From positions 28,129,811 through 28,193,810 of the forward strand of contig JAAOOA010000006.1 of NCBI GenBank assembly GCA_012861695.1: a stretch of 64,000 nucleotides of DNA. The letters run 5' to 3'. Below, piece after piece: positions 35,077 through 46,757 of this stretch. This stretch comes from Trematomus loennbergii (lineage: Eukaryota > Chordata > Actinopteri > Perciformes > Nototheniidae). The position numbers were made by a program, and so were the translations under genes. Under the pieces are notes generated by a model. That model ran no database searches. It saw only the letters and a program-made list of their open reading frames with translations, and was not told where the DNA came from. Position 1 is the stretch's first letter; every line of letters begins with the position of its first letter.

Positions 35077-37004
35077 TTGGGACACACACATTCCGATGGC
35101 CAATTAGTTTTAAACAAAGAGTAGGCTATATTCAACATATGGGTTGGGGCTGGTGAACGGTATGGTCAATGTTTGTAAACACTGTGACATTTTGACTTTA
35201 TTTGATCATTTCAGTTAAAAACTAACGTTCATATTTCATATTACTGTTTTGCCTGGCTGGACCTGTAATTTACAGGAAAGGAGTGCACGCTACTAAAGAG
35301 ACACGCTACCATGGAAACCAAACAATGGTGTTGCTGTATTGAAGTCCGAGTGGAAACAGTCATATTTGGAGCGGCCGTTATGTTAGAATGAAACAGTCAG
35401 GTCGTGACTCACAAAAAAAAAGTGTTACTTCACTAACTGTAAGCTTGTCACTCAGAGTAACCTACACATTAGTACCAGACATACTGTACATTGTGGTGAT
35501 TGACATTATTCACCCACGGATCTATGGGTTGGGGTATTGTTCCGCACGGACATTTTAGTGAACCAGACCAGCTGTTTCCGCCAGTCTTCGCTTCCCGGGC
35601 ATGAAGTTGTTTACAAGTGTGTTCAGATGCTAAATAAAAGTTTAGCTTGTACTTTTGATACCCCGCCTCCGACTCCCGTCTCTCGGCACCACAACATCCA
35701 GTTTACTGTATCGAAGTTGATTTCACATGAGCGATGTCGAACATTGAAAAGTCCTTATAAAATCTTTGTTATTAGATCAGTACTTTTCTTATATGACTAT
35801 TATTGACTTGAACACTGAGAATGTATTTATTAACTTCAGACATTTGAAATATTTGAAATCAGATGAAAACAAACTGTAACGGACCCTGCCGTGTTATCTA
35901 TGATTACTATGCCTTACTGTACATTCATAATTTCAGCCGGAGGTAGGTGGGAGGCGTTGCGGAGGAGCAGATTGCGAGTGAGGTGCCTGTTCTAAACGAA
36001 CTATTCAAGCTGTTATAAAGCATTAAATACAAAGTCATGAAAGAGATAAGGAGGAGAAAAGGTTTAAGGAAGTAAGCAAGGAATACAGAATGTTTCGTTA
36101 CGTTACTTTTTTGAGAATGTGGCCATGTAATAAACGGGATAATTTGCAGCGACTTGGTCATTGTGGGGAAAAATAACACCCATCCTGATCGTTTCAATGA
36201 AGTTGAATACAGAATATTCATATTTGTCAGTGATTTCATGTCAATTCGGCGAACATAAACATCAATGATGATGATTAAATTAGGATTAAAAATCGGGAGA
36301 GCCGGCTCGTTCGTTTTTTTCGACTAAACAACATTATTTTGTTAAATAACAACATGGTGATGTTTTGTAAATGATTACATGTCTTATTTAGCACAGACTA
36401 TGATCCTATCCGTGACATATGGATCTTAACAACAAAGAAGTTGATTTCACATGACTCCAGTGTGGAACCCCACTGCACCCCCTGGTGGATCAATGATCCA
36501 TTGCAGCTGGCTTCACAATAATTAAATGTATTTATCACGGGGGCGGTATCAAGTCAGACTGGGGGCCGGCTCTTCTTCACGGGCCGATCTCGGGCCGATC
36601 ACAGAATGTGCACGAGCCAATCACGACCCTTGCGTTTCAAACTGTCCAAAATAAGACGCTCCATCTGTAGCTTGAACAATTTAAAAAAATGAAGCAAAAT
36701 AATTAAACAAAATTCCTCTTGAGGGCATGAAGTGACAAAAACTTTCAACATGTCTCCATTAAACCCCATTGTAAGTTCAGCCTCATCTTTCCCCACCACA
36801 GCAGCCATACACCTTTAGTTAATCTGCCAAAAATGCCACATAATTAACCCGAAAGTACACAAAAAAGTACACTTCAGATGCTCACTTCCTTGACATGCTT
36901 CACGCTTTGAAATCTGTTACGGTTCTTCAACAAAACGTTCACATGTAAGAAATGTATCTCTCATTCAGAACAATGAAAATGCTCTCCTCTCACTGATTAC
37001 TGCA

Positions 37005-37720
37005 CATCACCATGGAAACCTTTGATCTCTGGACACGTCGTTAGCTCAAATATAAACACCTGTGTCATGGAACACGATGATGTCATAACTCCAACTGACA
37101 TGCTCAGAGCAGCAGACTTCAGGTAATGGTTAACACATAACAGCTCTACATCAAATCTGATGTTACGTAATGTGGTGTTACTATGGCAATGCATCCTTCG
37201 CCATAAAACAGCAGCAGACTTCAGATAATGGTTAATGGTCCTGCCCTCAACAGCTCTACGTCAATTATGGGGTGTCTTCATATGCCGTTTCCATGGAAAC
37301 GCATCCCTCGCCATAAAACACGATGTTGCTGTAACTCCAATGGACACAGTCCGGTCGTCCCACAATCTTCACCTGTATATCACCTCTCCATGCCTCAACA
37401 GCTCTACGTCAAATCTGACATCTCACCATATGCCGTTTCCATGGAAACGCATCCCTCACCATAAAACACGATGTTGTCGTAGCGCCTATGAAAAGGGTCA
37501 AAACAGCACCAGACTTCAGATAATGGTTAACGGTCCAGCCCTCAACAGCTCTACGTCAATTATGGGGTGTTCCAAGGAATCGCATCCCTCGCCATAAAAG
37601 ATAATGTCGCTATAACTCCTATGAAAATGTTCAAAAAGTGCTCAAACTTCACATGTGTGCTAACAGTCCAGCCATGAAGACATCTACGGGACAGTTTTGA
37701 GATTTCTTCAATTGCCGTTG
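37005..37720 (+). repeat. 150-bp repeats with X-box-like palindromes, array 1
   Basis: 'caacagctctacgtcaa' occurs at about 37247, 37397 and 37545 (spacing 148-150 bp). Each unit carries 'catccctcgccataaaa' and most carry a palindrome such as CGTTTCCATGGAAACG (37286-37301 and 37434-37449). One degenerate unit at about 37710 has 'gccgttgccatacg'. Inverted relatives are at 47.7-48.5 kb. The palindromes resemble RFX/EFC binding sites. Confidence 0.8.
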
Positions 37721-37721
37721 C

Positions 37722-38320
37722 CATACGATACGATATTACTTTATTTGTCAGATCAAGTCTGAAATTTGACTTGCGTCACAGCAGCTCCATGTCCAACATA
37801 AACAGACAAATATCCAGACACAAATACATGAAACACAAACAACAAACATTTAACATAACAGCACAATCAGTGAGAGAAAACATGCTCAAAGAGCCTTCAG
37901 CGTGCATTTGATCTGGGATTCAGCTCTGTATTTACTGAGAGGATTGACTGATGCACAAAGGAGTGCTTCAGTCTGACCTTATTGAATCGTGGGACCCTGT
38001 ATCTCCGATTAGATGGTAGCAGTTCATATTCACTGTTCAGAACATGGTTTGGGTCAGAGATTATGTTGTTGGACAGCCTCACTAGGTTGTTATGATCGGC
38101 TGAGTCAAAGAGTCTCTGACAGGGTTGACCAACAATCTTTGAGCAGATTTTTAACAGGTGGAGCAGTTCTGATTTTAAAGCTGCTGACAAACATTTGTAC
38201 CAGGTATTATTGCAGTACTGTAGAATGGACATGATCACAGATGTAAAGAACAACATAAGAATTTCTCTGCTCGCCCCAAAAGACCTAAGACGGCGGAGAA
38301 AATAAATTCTTTGTTTTGTC
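37722..38320 (-). pseudogene. LINE reverse transcriptase C-terminal fragment with 3' tail
   Basis: The minus-strand frame from 38397 reads through KQRIYFLRRLRSFGASREIL, then FFTSVIMSILQYCNNTWYKCL, and AALKSELLHLLKICSKIVG. This is the typical post-RT region of a fish non-LTR element (RTE/Tx1/Rex-like, not the same family as the 39-43 kb LINE). A 'tactttatttgtcagatc' region and 'acgatacgat' repeats (37725-37760) form its 3' end, much as at 60660-60900. It sits inside the 150-bp repeat array and splits it. Confidence 0.75.
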
Positions 38321-39130
38321 CTTTTCCATGGCAACACAATGCTCACCATGAAACACAGTTTTCTCATAACTTCAGTGAAAATGCTCAAACGGCCCAAAAC
38401 TTCACAGGTTTGGTAACGATGCAGCCATCAACGCAGCTAAGCGTATTATGGGATATCATCAAATGCCGTTGGCATGGCGACAGATCATTCACCATCAAGT
38501 TAGTTCAAAAGTTTGCAGTTCAAATATTCTGCTGCTTTTCCAAGCCTTTTTACTTTCTTTTCTTCTCTCATCACACATTCAAGCCCCCAGTGTTCATGTA
38601 TCATTTCAATCTAAATTATTCACTTTCTTCTTACACATTACATTTCAGCATAGCAGTTTAGCGTCAGCTTTTCAGCATAAAGCATTTCCACGAGCAATTT
38701 CTTCAAGAATTGCATTCTCTAGTGGTTAATGGTCCTGCCCTCAACAGCTCTACGTTAATTATGGGGTGTCATCATATGCCGTTTCCATGGAAACGCATCC
38801 CTCGCCATAAAACACGATGTCGCTGTAGCTCCAATGGACACGGTCCGATTGTCCCCCAAACTTCGCTTGTATATCACCGGTCCATGCCTCAACAGCTCTA
38901 CGCCAAATCTGAGATCTCACCAACACGATGTTGTCGTAACGCCTATGAAAAGGGTCAAAACAGCACCAGACTTCAGATAATGGTTAATGGTCCAGCCTTC
39001 AACATGTCTATTATATATATGTGCCATTAGTGAGTTTTCCTCAAAAGCTGTTGCCATGGCAACGCATCCCTCGCCATAAAACACGATATTGCTCCTATGA
39101 AAATGGCGACAGATCATTCGCCATCAAGTT
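38321..39130 (+). repeat. 150-bp repeats with X-box-like palindromes, array 2
   Basis: Continuation of the array beyond the LINE fragment. Motifs are TTTTCCATGGCAAC (38322-38335), a degenerate form near 38466, CGTTTCCATGGAAACG (38780-38795) and the perfect X-box GTTGCCATGGCAAC (39050-39063). 38400-38700 has an inverted relative at 47690-48050. Confidence 0.8.
39050..39063. promoter_or_regulatory. Perfect RFX X-box palindrome
   Basis: GTTGCCATGGCAAC is a full match to the symmetric RFX-family consensus (GTTRCCATGGYAAC). Binding in vivo is not shown by sequence alone. Confidence 0.5.
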
Positions 39131-39293
39131 AGTTCAAAAAGTTTGCAGTTCAAATATTCTGCTGCTTTTCCAAGCCTTTTTACTTTCTTTAATTCTCTTA
39201 TCACACCTTCAAGCCCCCAGTGTTATTCCCACAAGTAATTTCTTCAGGAATTGCATTCTCTAGTTCAAATAATGTATCTCACCATATTCCTCT

Positions 39294-42200
39294 TTGGCAG
39301 ACATTTTGAACACACTGTGTGTCGTGTGCTGCTTGCTGAGGAGACCTCTTACCCCGGGGATACCACGGAGAGACCGGTGCGCTTCCTCGCTGCTGCTTTC
39401 GCCTGTCCTTTGCTGCTGTGAGGAGGAGGATTTTTGCCCCGGGAACATCGCGGATATTGTGTGCTGGTCTGGGAGGATGGCCCATATCGTGATTCTGCTG
39501 TGCCTGTTAACTGTTCTGGACTATGAGAAGATCTCTAGTCATCCTGAGAAGCCTACTGGATTCAGGTCTGTTCTGCCACCCGCAGTAGGCATCCCCTGCA
39601 AAGGGTCGGATGTGTTACACAAACAGTTACCGGTCACCTTGTCGCAGACAATCTGCTCGACAAAATATGTTTGTCTTTTTTGTTTGCCTGCGATGATGGT
39701 ACTTCAGGACTGCTTCTTAAGCTCAAATCACACTCTCGCAGACTTTTCCGGTGATTCTAAAGTAGATGACAATGTGTGTGTGTCGATTAAGAGGAAAAGA
39801 TGCCTGTTTTTTTTGTTGTTATTACTGTCAGGAAATGTTCAACCTAACCCTGGTCCGCCCAGTAGTAGTAGTCAGATCGCTACTCCTGCTGATTTTAAAG
39901 CTAGATCTGGGTTGGGTTTCATCCACTTGAATGTGCGCAGTCTGTTAGGTAAACTAGATTTTGTCCGCATTTGGGCAAGCTCGACTGACGCATTGTGTTA
40001 TCAGAAACATGGCTAAATAAAACTATTTTGGCCTCTGACATATCCTTAAATGGCTATAATGTGTATCGTACCGACCGGCCTAATAAAGGTGGTGGAGTTG
40101 CCATTTATGTTAAAATAAGTTCAGTGTAACCACATTGATCTCCAAATCTGTCAGTAAGCAATTCGAATTTTTAGCCTTAAATATAGAAGTGGCAAAGGGG
40201 CAACAAGTCATGGTGGTGGGGTGTTACAGACCCCCCTCAGCTGTCAAGGACTCCTTGTCTTCACTAGCAAAACTTTTATCACAACTAGACTACAAGGAAA
40301 TAGTGCTACTTGGAGATTTTAACTGGGACTGGTTAACTGCAGTATCAGAGGATTTTAAAAACCTTTGTATCTCTCTGAATGTTACTCAGATTGTTGACAG
40401 TCCTACTCGCCCTAACGTTAAGTCCCCTAATAAATCATCCCTAATTGATCTCATTCTAACTAATGTTCCCTATAAATACCCATCTGTGGGAGTATTTGCA
40501 AATGATGTGAGTGACCACTGTGTTGTAGCCACAATTAGGGACACTAAGGTCCAAAAGGTTAAACCCCGTATTATTATTAAGAGACACATAAAACATTTTG
40601 TGGAGCAGGGTTTTGTTCATGATCTGTTTGGGTTTGATTGGGGAAAAATCGATCTGTGTGCTGATGTTGAAACTGCATGGTCTTTTTTTTATCTTGGTTT
40701 TATGGAAATTATAGATAGACATGCACCCCTACGTACTTTTAGAGTAAAGGGACGAGACAATCCTTGGTTTTCTGCTGAACTGTCCAGTCTCCTACATGAG
40801 AGAAACAAGGCCTGGGCAAAGGCTAGGAAATCAGGCTCAGAGGTAGAATGGCTGCGTTTTAGGCAACTAAGAAATAGCTTCACTTCACAGGTCAAAAGTG
40901 CTAAGTCGAAGTACTATTTGTCAGTTACCACAGAAAACCTAAATAATCCTAGGAAATTTTGGAAAGCCATAAAATCGCTATCCACCGGTGAGATCCGAAA
41001 TGAGCTACCTCCGTGCATTACCACAGCATCTGGCTCTATATCGGACAGGGCTACTATGTTAAATTGTTTTAATGAGCATTTTGTGTCCTGCGGTCTATGT
41101 TTGATTCTGTGACTAACTCTGCTTCTGTGAACACCACAGTCGGTGACTCTGAACAATGTGGTTGGAAAACCCTTTCAGTTTTACTCCTTTTACTGTTGAT
41201 GTTGTTCGTGAAGCTTTAACCAAGTTAGATCCTAAGAAACCGGCCGGCCCGGACAACGTGGAACCTTTCTTTTTAAAGATAGCTGCAGATTTTATTGCTC
41301 CACCTCTCACTACTCTTTTTAACCTCTCCCTCAGCACAAACACAATTCCAAAACTGTGGAAGTCAGCGTATGTCCTGCCTTTGCTGAAAGGAGGGGAGGC
41401 AACTGTTTTAAATAATTATAGGCCCATCTCTAAATTGTCAGTTCTGGCTAAGGTTCTTGAACGCCTAGTGAGTGAACAGGTAAAGGTGTTTTTATGTACA
41501 AATGACATCCTGTCTAAACATCAGTCAGGCTTCAGAAAGCAACATAGCACCATCACTGCCACAATGAAAGTGGTGAATGATGTGGCGAGTATTTTAGATA
41601 ATAAGCAGAGCTGTGCAGCTCTATTTATTGACCTTTCCAAAGCGTTTGATACCGTCGATCATCGCATCTTAAAGCAGAGGCTACTCAGTATTGGCTTATC
41701 CAGCCATGCAGTGGGGTGGTTTGTGAACTACCTCTCTGAAAGGTCCCAATGTGTTCATTTTGATGGGCTGTCTTCTGAGTGGTTAAACATTACTAATGGT
41801 GTTCCTCAAGGTTCTGTTTTAGGTCCACTTTTATTCTCCATCTACATCAATAGTTTAGGTGAAAATGTCGATGGAGCAACCTTACATTTTTATGCGGACG
41901 ATACCGTTATGTACTGTGCATGTCCCTCCATTAAGGAGGCTGTTGTTGAATTGCAAGCTGCTTTTAACATTATTCAGACTCAGCTCTCTGAACTAAAGCT
42001 TCTTTTAAATGTTGATAAAACCAAGGTAATGCTCTTTTCAAAAGCCAAAAAGACACCAGAGCCTGTTTTAGATATTTTAACTACGCAAGGAATAAAACTT
42101 GAAGTGGTTGCCTGTTACAAATACCTTGGTATCTGGCTTGATGATTGTCTCACTTTTAAACGTCATGTCAATAACCTGCTTAAAAAACTGAGGGTTAGAC

Positions 42201-42745
42201 TAGGTTTCTTCTACAGGAACAAGTCCTGTTTCTCGCTCGAGGCCAGAAAAAGGCTAGTCACTGTGACCTTTTTACCTGTGCTGGACTATGGTGATCTGTA
42301 TATGAATGCACCTGCCAATTGCCTGGTCAAGTTAGATGCTGCGTATCACAGTGCACTGAGATTTGTGACAAACTGTAAAGCATTAACTCATCACTGTACC
42401 CTGTATGCAAGGGCTGGTCTGCCTTCACTAACTGTACGGAGGCTCAGTCACTGGTACATTTTTATATATAAAGCCATGTTAGGGAAACTTCCATCCTACA
42501 TCTGCTCCCTGATCTCACGGCGAATTGTAAGTGGCTACTGCCTGAGATCGCATGCTGTGGTTTTATTAAATGTGCCAACTGCTAGGACTGTCTTAGGGAA
42601 AATAGCATTTAGATGCGCAGCTCCACTGTCCTGGAATAGTCTGCAATTAAAATGGAAACTGAGCAATCTGGTGCCACTAAATGTTTTTAAAGCTCGGTTG
42701 GATGCTACTGAATCGGAAGCTGTTGGTACCTGTGCATGTGGATAG
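39294..42745 (+). pseudogene. LINE polyprotein: APE endonuclease and reverse transcriptase
   Basis: The frame 39294-40016 gives the N-terminus, a hydrophobic LFFLLLLLS run, the 2A-like motif and the start of the APE domain (FIHLNVRSLLGKLDF). After a missing base near 39999 and another shift near 40116, 40135-41112 continues the endonuclease with VVGCYRPPS, LLGDFNWD and SDHCVV, the expected Asn/Asp/His motifs. After a third shift near 41100, 41156-42745 encodes RT: LDPKKPAGPDN, NYRPISKLSVLAKVLE, HQSGFRKQHST, LFIDLSKAFDTVDH, GVPQGSVLGP and FYADDTVMYC. It ends with a C-terminal thumb region. The catalytic DD is present. Breaks are few, consistent with a young element. Confidence 0.88.
39828..39857 (+). 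other. 2A-like NPGP motif in the LINE N-terminus
   Basis: SGNVQPNPGP follows a Leu-rich stretch. The 2A consensus ends D(V/I)ExNPGP. Here the Asp and Glu positions are Asn and Gln, so ribosome skipping may be weak or lost. 2A-like motifs at this position are known in several APE-type LINEs. Confidence 0.55.
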
Positions 42746-42924
42746 TATGTAATTGTAATCCCTGTAATGCTACTGTATGATGTCCTTTTGTTGTTCTGTT
42801 TATGTTTTTAATGTTTCATGTGGAACCTACTTGAGCAGGTCTCCCTTGAAAAAGAGGTCAATGATCTCAATGGGATACAACCTGAATAAATAAAGGTTTG
42901 AAATGAAATGAAATGATTCATATT

Positions 42925-43545
42925 TAAATGATCGGGAAATTACGTTGTAATGATAACAAATCACCTCCCTCGTTCAGATTAATGTCGATTGTTATTTTTT
43001 AATATTCTTTGTGGAATTTGGCCGTGTAAAATGTCCTCTTGGGTTGCCGTACAGCCAATGACGTCATTAGTAAGCGTAATGGACCCCGTGCTGATCTGGT
43101 AGGCCGTGCACATCTGGTACCTACACCGGCTCACTGGTACTTTTTTAGAACCACCTCAGTCAAGATTCCAAGCGAGCTGAAAATATGCTTAGCTAGTGAC
43201 GTAAAACACTGCCGACCGCTGATTGGTCAGAGAGAATCGTCAAAATGTTTGCACAAGACAGTCCCCAAGCGTCGCATAAGCACCATTTTTAAAACAGACG
43301 AGCTTTTAATTTCAATAAATTCATAGAAATGGCAGCAAAAAAAAGCATGCCGTGGTTGTTGGACGAGGTACAGATGTAGCACTCCAGATAGGACTCCACC
43401 CAGCGGATTCCAAAAAAAAACCCAGCGGATCCCAATGGCTGGGGGCGTTGCCAAATTGCTAGAGGGCGTTGCCAAATTTCCCCATTTGTTCAATTACAGG
43501 ATTTAACCATGAGATGGCGCTTCATTCACAAATACACAAAGACAA
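42925..43545. repeat. MITE fragments
   Basis: 42930-43190 is the inverted relative of 25783-25960. 43380-43540 has two copies of 'gggcgttgccaaatt' and a stretch 'caggatttaaccatgagatggcgc' also found at 30970-31020 (inverted) and 32520-32575. No gene is supported. Confidence 0.5.
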
Positions 43546-43549
43546 CTGG

Positions 43550-44133
43550 GTGTTGTAGGCCTTAGTCTGTTTGCAATGTTTGCAGCTCTGCAGTTGTGTT
43601 TGCTGAAGAGCATTTAATCACTTATTTGTTATGGTTTTCACAGGCTACTATAACGAAAAAACATCAATATTTTAGATCAAATAAAGTATATCTAATCTTA
43701 TTATCTTAATTGTAATTCAATAATATATAGTCTTTATATATTAAATAATCATAATAATAATGTAAATGTTTACACTTATTTATTTTCTATGCTCATACTT
43801 TTACCTTTACAATAGTTTGCTTTAATGTGCAGTATATTTTTTTGTAATATTGTTGTGGTGTACACAGTACAGTAGATCGAAGTAAATCAACTCATACATT
43901 ATCACGTATTATACAGTAATGTGTTGTATTATTCGGTAATATCATACATTAACCCCATTATAGCAGATGCCACATTGAATGGATGAACACATTTATGCAT
44001 CAATAATATATATTATAATATTATAATATGAATATATTTCTAAATATAAGTTGTACAAATTATATATATTTAATACTAATAACATAATGATTCATTTTAC
44101 TTTCAGATGATAATACTTTTCACTTGGGCTATT
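43550..44133. other. AT-rich intergenic sequence
   Basis: Strongly AT-rich, with 'tataatattataatat' runs. No gene or repeat end identified. Confidence 0.4.
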
Positions 44134-44652
44134 ATGAAGGTAGATATGGTGCAAAATGCGAGAGCGTGTAAAACCTGATGTGAGCACTTGCAGAAAAGAA
44201 ATCTGAGCTTGTGTGCATACATTTACACTTGTATAAAATATCCACGTATCTGTGAACCACATTTGAAGTCACAGAAGAAAAAAAAAAGTTTTGTAGCTTG
44301 TAGAAAAAAATGAACTTAGTGATGAAATGTTCACTTGCAGATAAATATATATTTTTAAAATATATTTTCCATTACAACTGCAACTTGGTTATTACAACCT
44401 CTCAAATCAGTCATTACAACTTCACGAATCTGCTCTGTGGCAGTATAAATCGACGAATCTGCGGCCTTGACTTTTGCTACACTTCTTGCGATGAATGTGT
44501 TGCAAAAGTCATTTTCACCTGTAGATGTATGGGGAGGGAGGGGGGTTGGAGCGAAGGGGCGGAGCTATCACAACGACGAGGCTCGTGTCAGTCACACAGT
44601 CACAGCCATAGTCAGGTAGAACCAGATGACTGCGGGGCTAACGGTCCGTGTC
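44134..44652 (+). repeat. Left arm of a 0.5-kb inverted repeat with promoter-like content
   Basis: 'atgaaggtagatatggtgca' to 'acggtccgtgtc'. The reverse complement is at 46758-47268. The arm contains a TATAAAT (44444-44450) and a GC box (ggggcgg, 44556-44562), and leads into the candidate exon that ends at 44687. A 100-codon frame is conserved in both arms (about 90% by eye) but has no domain I recognise. Confidence 0.85.
44444..44562 (+). promoter_or_regulatory. Promoter-like TATA plus GC box in the inverted-repeat arm
   Basis: TATAAAT at 44444-44450, a GA/G-rich stretch, then AGGGGCGGAGC. The mirrored arm at 46758-47268 keeps TATAAAT but has a weakened GC box (ggggctgag). Confidence 0.35.
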
Positions 44653-44669
44653 GCTACCAGTCCGCTGAC

Positions 44670-45615
44670 ATGGCGCGTCAATCAACGGTAAGTTTTGCCC
44701 ATTACTTCCCCAGTATTACTTTGAATATTAAGTTAGTTTCGCGGCAAAATAACGTCAGTTAGCCAGCTAACGCTAGCTTTGTTGAATTTATGCTAGCTAA
44801 ACAAGTAGTGGTTGTAGTCTATACAGCAGTAATTAATATATTATAGCCTACTGCTTTGGCACTAACGGTTGATAACCGTTTATGAAAATAAAACCAATTG
44901 AACTGTACTGAAATAATGACAAGTTTTATAATTGTCTTGGGCTCCTTGCTGTGTTTTTGCCTTTGGAAATTATCCATGCTATTTTCTATTTAGAACGAAG
45001 ACTTCAGAATCTTAAAATCCCTTGACGTTTGTATGCAATTGTGCTAAATTCAACACTGGAATCAAGCAAATATTAATATGTTTGCATGACATTAGTTATT
45101 TATATTTTGCCATCACTTAATTATACGTTTAATACATTTAAGTCAAACTAAGGTACATGTGATGGTAGCTAGTTAGTACTCTTACCTGTGATGCCTCCTC
45201 CAAACAGCATAATAACCAGACTGTATCATTAAAACTAGAAGTACCAGTTCTAGATCCTTGACTTTAGACAAACAATTCAAAAGACAAAATGTATTTAAAG
45301 ACCAATCTTTATTTGAAGGTGCCTCTTAACCTGGGATATTAGTTATACAGTAATAGTATTGACAATCTAAAAAAACTGAGCAAATCAACGGTTCACTTTT
45401 ATATTTCTTATTGTCTAAAGCATTTATTATTTTCATTTTTCCGCTCTCATATTCAGTGTGGACGGATTGAGACAGCGTGGTGTCCAGAGAGCTGCAGAGA
45501 CTTCAGGGAGAAACCTCCGTGTGATGGACGTCCTGTTTGTTGGTTTGGCCGAAGAGGACTGAGGGTCTTTCCTCAGCGAGGAGGACCAGGCCTGATGGAT
45601 GCTGGGCATAGCTGA
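44670..45615 (+). CDS. Candidate two-exon small protein, unidentified
   Basis: Exon 1 has ATG at 44670 (MARQST) and ends at 44687 with a consensus donor ACG|GTAAGT. The same frame is open further upstream to 44310, so the true start is uncertain. Exon 2 begins at 45457 after a pyrimidine-rich tract and TTCAG, and runs in phase for 52 codons (CGRIETAWCPESCRDF and on) to TGA at 45613-45615. It contains six Cys within the first 25 or so codons of exon 2. A canonical AATAAA follows at 45750-45755 with a GT-rich stretch after it. Donor, acceptor, open frame and polyA signal form a complete small transcription unit. I know no family with this sequence, and it might be a non-coding RNA. It lies wholly between the two inverted-repeat arms. 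Confidence 0.35.
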
Positions 45616-45749
45616 TACCAACTGCACAGGCCTAGTCTGTCACTTTATTTGACTAAATGTGTTTACTTATACATTTAATAGGTTTACACCTTCTGTCCAT
45701 ATGTGCTTTTTATTTAAAACATTTTTGTTGAACTTTTGGTTCACATTTC

Positions 45750-45755
45750 AATAAA
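45750..45755 (+). terminator. Polyadenylation signal of the candidate two-exon gene
   Basis: AATAAA followed within 30 bases by a T/G-rich stretch (tttgtatttgcactccttttg). Confidence 0.45.
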
Positions 45756-45779
45756 TTGTATTTGTATTTGCACTCCTTT

Positions 45780-46757
45780 TGTCCATTATTCTTACTGAAA
45801 ATGTTAGATTACACATTCACATCTGACTGAAGATTGGCCCCATTTATTTGTGACGTTGCAAACTCTGCGGTACAAGGTACAGTGTTGTGAAGCTCATAAA
45901 GTGAGGCAAATAGAAATAATCAGCTGATGGAGTGTAGATGTGATCTGGTCCAGCCTGTCTGCATCACCTGGACACTTTAAACAAACATATATATATGTAA
46001 AGTACCATGTGTACAAACAATATCACTTATTCTCTTCTGTTGAACATGTTGGATTGTGTATTGCCCGAGTTAGGGTCCTTTTTATTTTACTGTAACTTTG
46101 GAAGTTGTGTTACCAATGCTTACTGTTTATTTGATACCAATTTGGTAATACAATTAATAAAAACAACAAGATTTGGGTTCGTTCTTCAGATATGACTGAC
46201 GTTAACGTGTAAGCTCAATAATGAACTCCAGCTCAACCAACCATATTGCAATATCCAAGTAATCATCTTGAAATATGACATTAATAATTGTAATATACAC
46301 ACATCTTATTGTGAGGTTGATTTCACATACACTACTTCAACGTTAGCTTGTCTACATACTTCAGCATAGCGGATTTAAATTAACCTTAGCGATGCATACA
46401 GTTACTACCTACATAATAAAATATCTCTCTAAGTTACAAGGATGACCTTATTTATCAACCTCAAACAGAAGCCGTTTGTTCTACAGTATTATCCCACTTA
46501 ACGCTTAACACTTGTCTATTTCGTTTTAACCTTTATACAGTCTATGGTTTTAACTTGCAGGCTACGATTAGCATCGTTAGCACAGATGTAGCTACCACTC
46601 GCTTACACGCTAACCCAAGCCTTAACATTCATTACGTAGCTGATTAAAATCATAAACACATAAATAAGTACTCGAATTTCACTTACCGCAAAACCGCATT
46701 CATGCACCGTCTGTTTTAACCGCAGAGCGAGTCACAATAGTCCGATATAAGCATGAA
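45780..46757 (-). other. Possible convergent transcript or spacer
   Basis: On the minus strand a consensus donor (GCG|GTAAGT) lies at 46686-46681, at the mirrored position of the left donor. A minus-strand AATAAA is at about 45842-45848 with a possible terminal exon upstream of it (45850-45980). No coding frame is supported, and the rest is AT-rich. Confidence 0.25.

Larger units (their letters stand above)
32440..36660 (-). repeat. Right arm of the large imperfect palindrome
   Basis: Inverted counterpart of 26080-31080. It is broken by a young LINE insertion (33254-34432) and contains a G run (35061-35076). No host gene is seen in it. Confidence 0.75.
39270..42917 (+). mobile_element. Nearly full-length APE-type LINE
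   Basis: Non-LTR retrotransposon of the Jockey superfamily (CR1/L2/Rex group). It has an N-terminal region with a 2A-like motif, an APE endonuclease, a reverse transcriptase and a (GAAAT)n 3' tail (about 42899-42914). It is broken by only a few single-base indels. The 5' boundary is approximate and I could not identify a target duplication. Confidence 0.85.

Noticed and set aside
44310..44762. Frame of 150 codons as a gene in its own right
   Set aside because: Most of it lies in the inverted-repeat arm, lacks any domain and runs past a consensus splice donor. Only the last few codons are considered as part of a spliced candidate.
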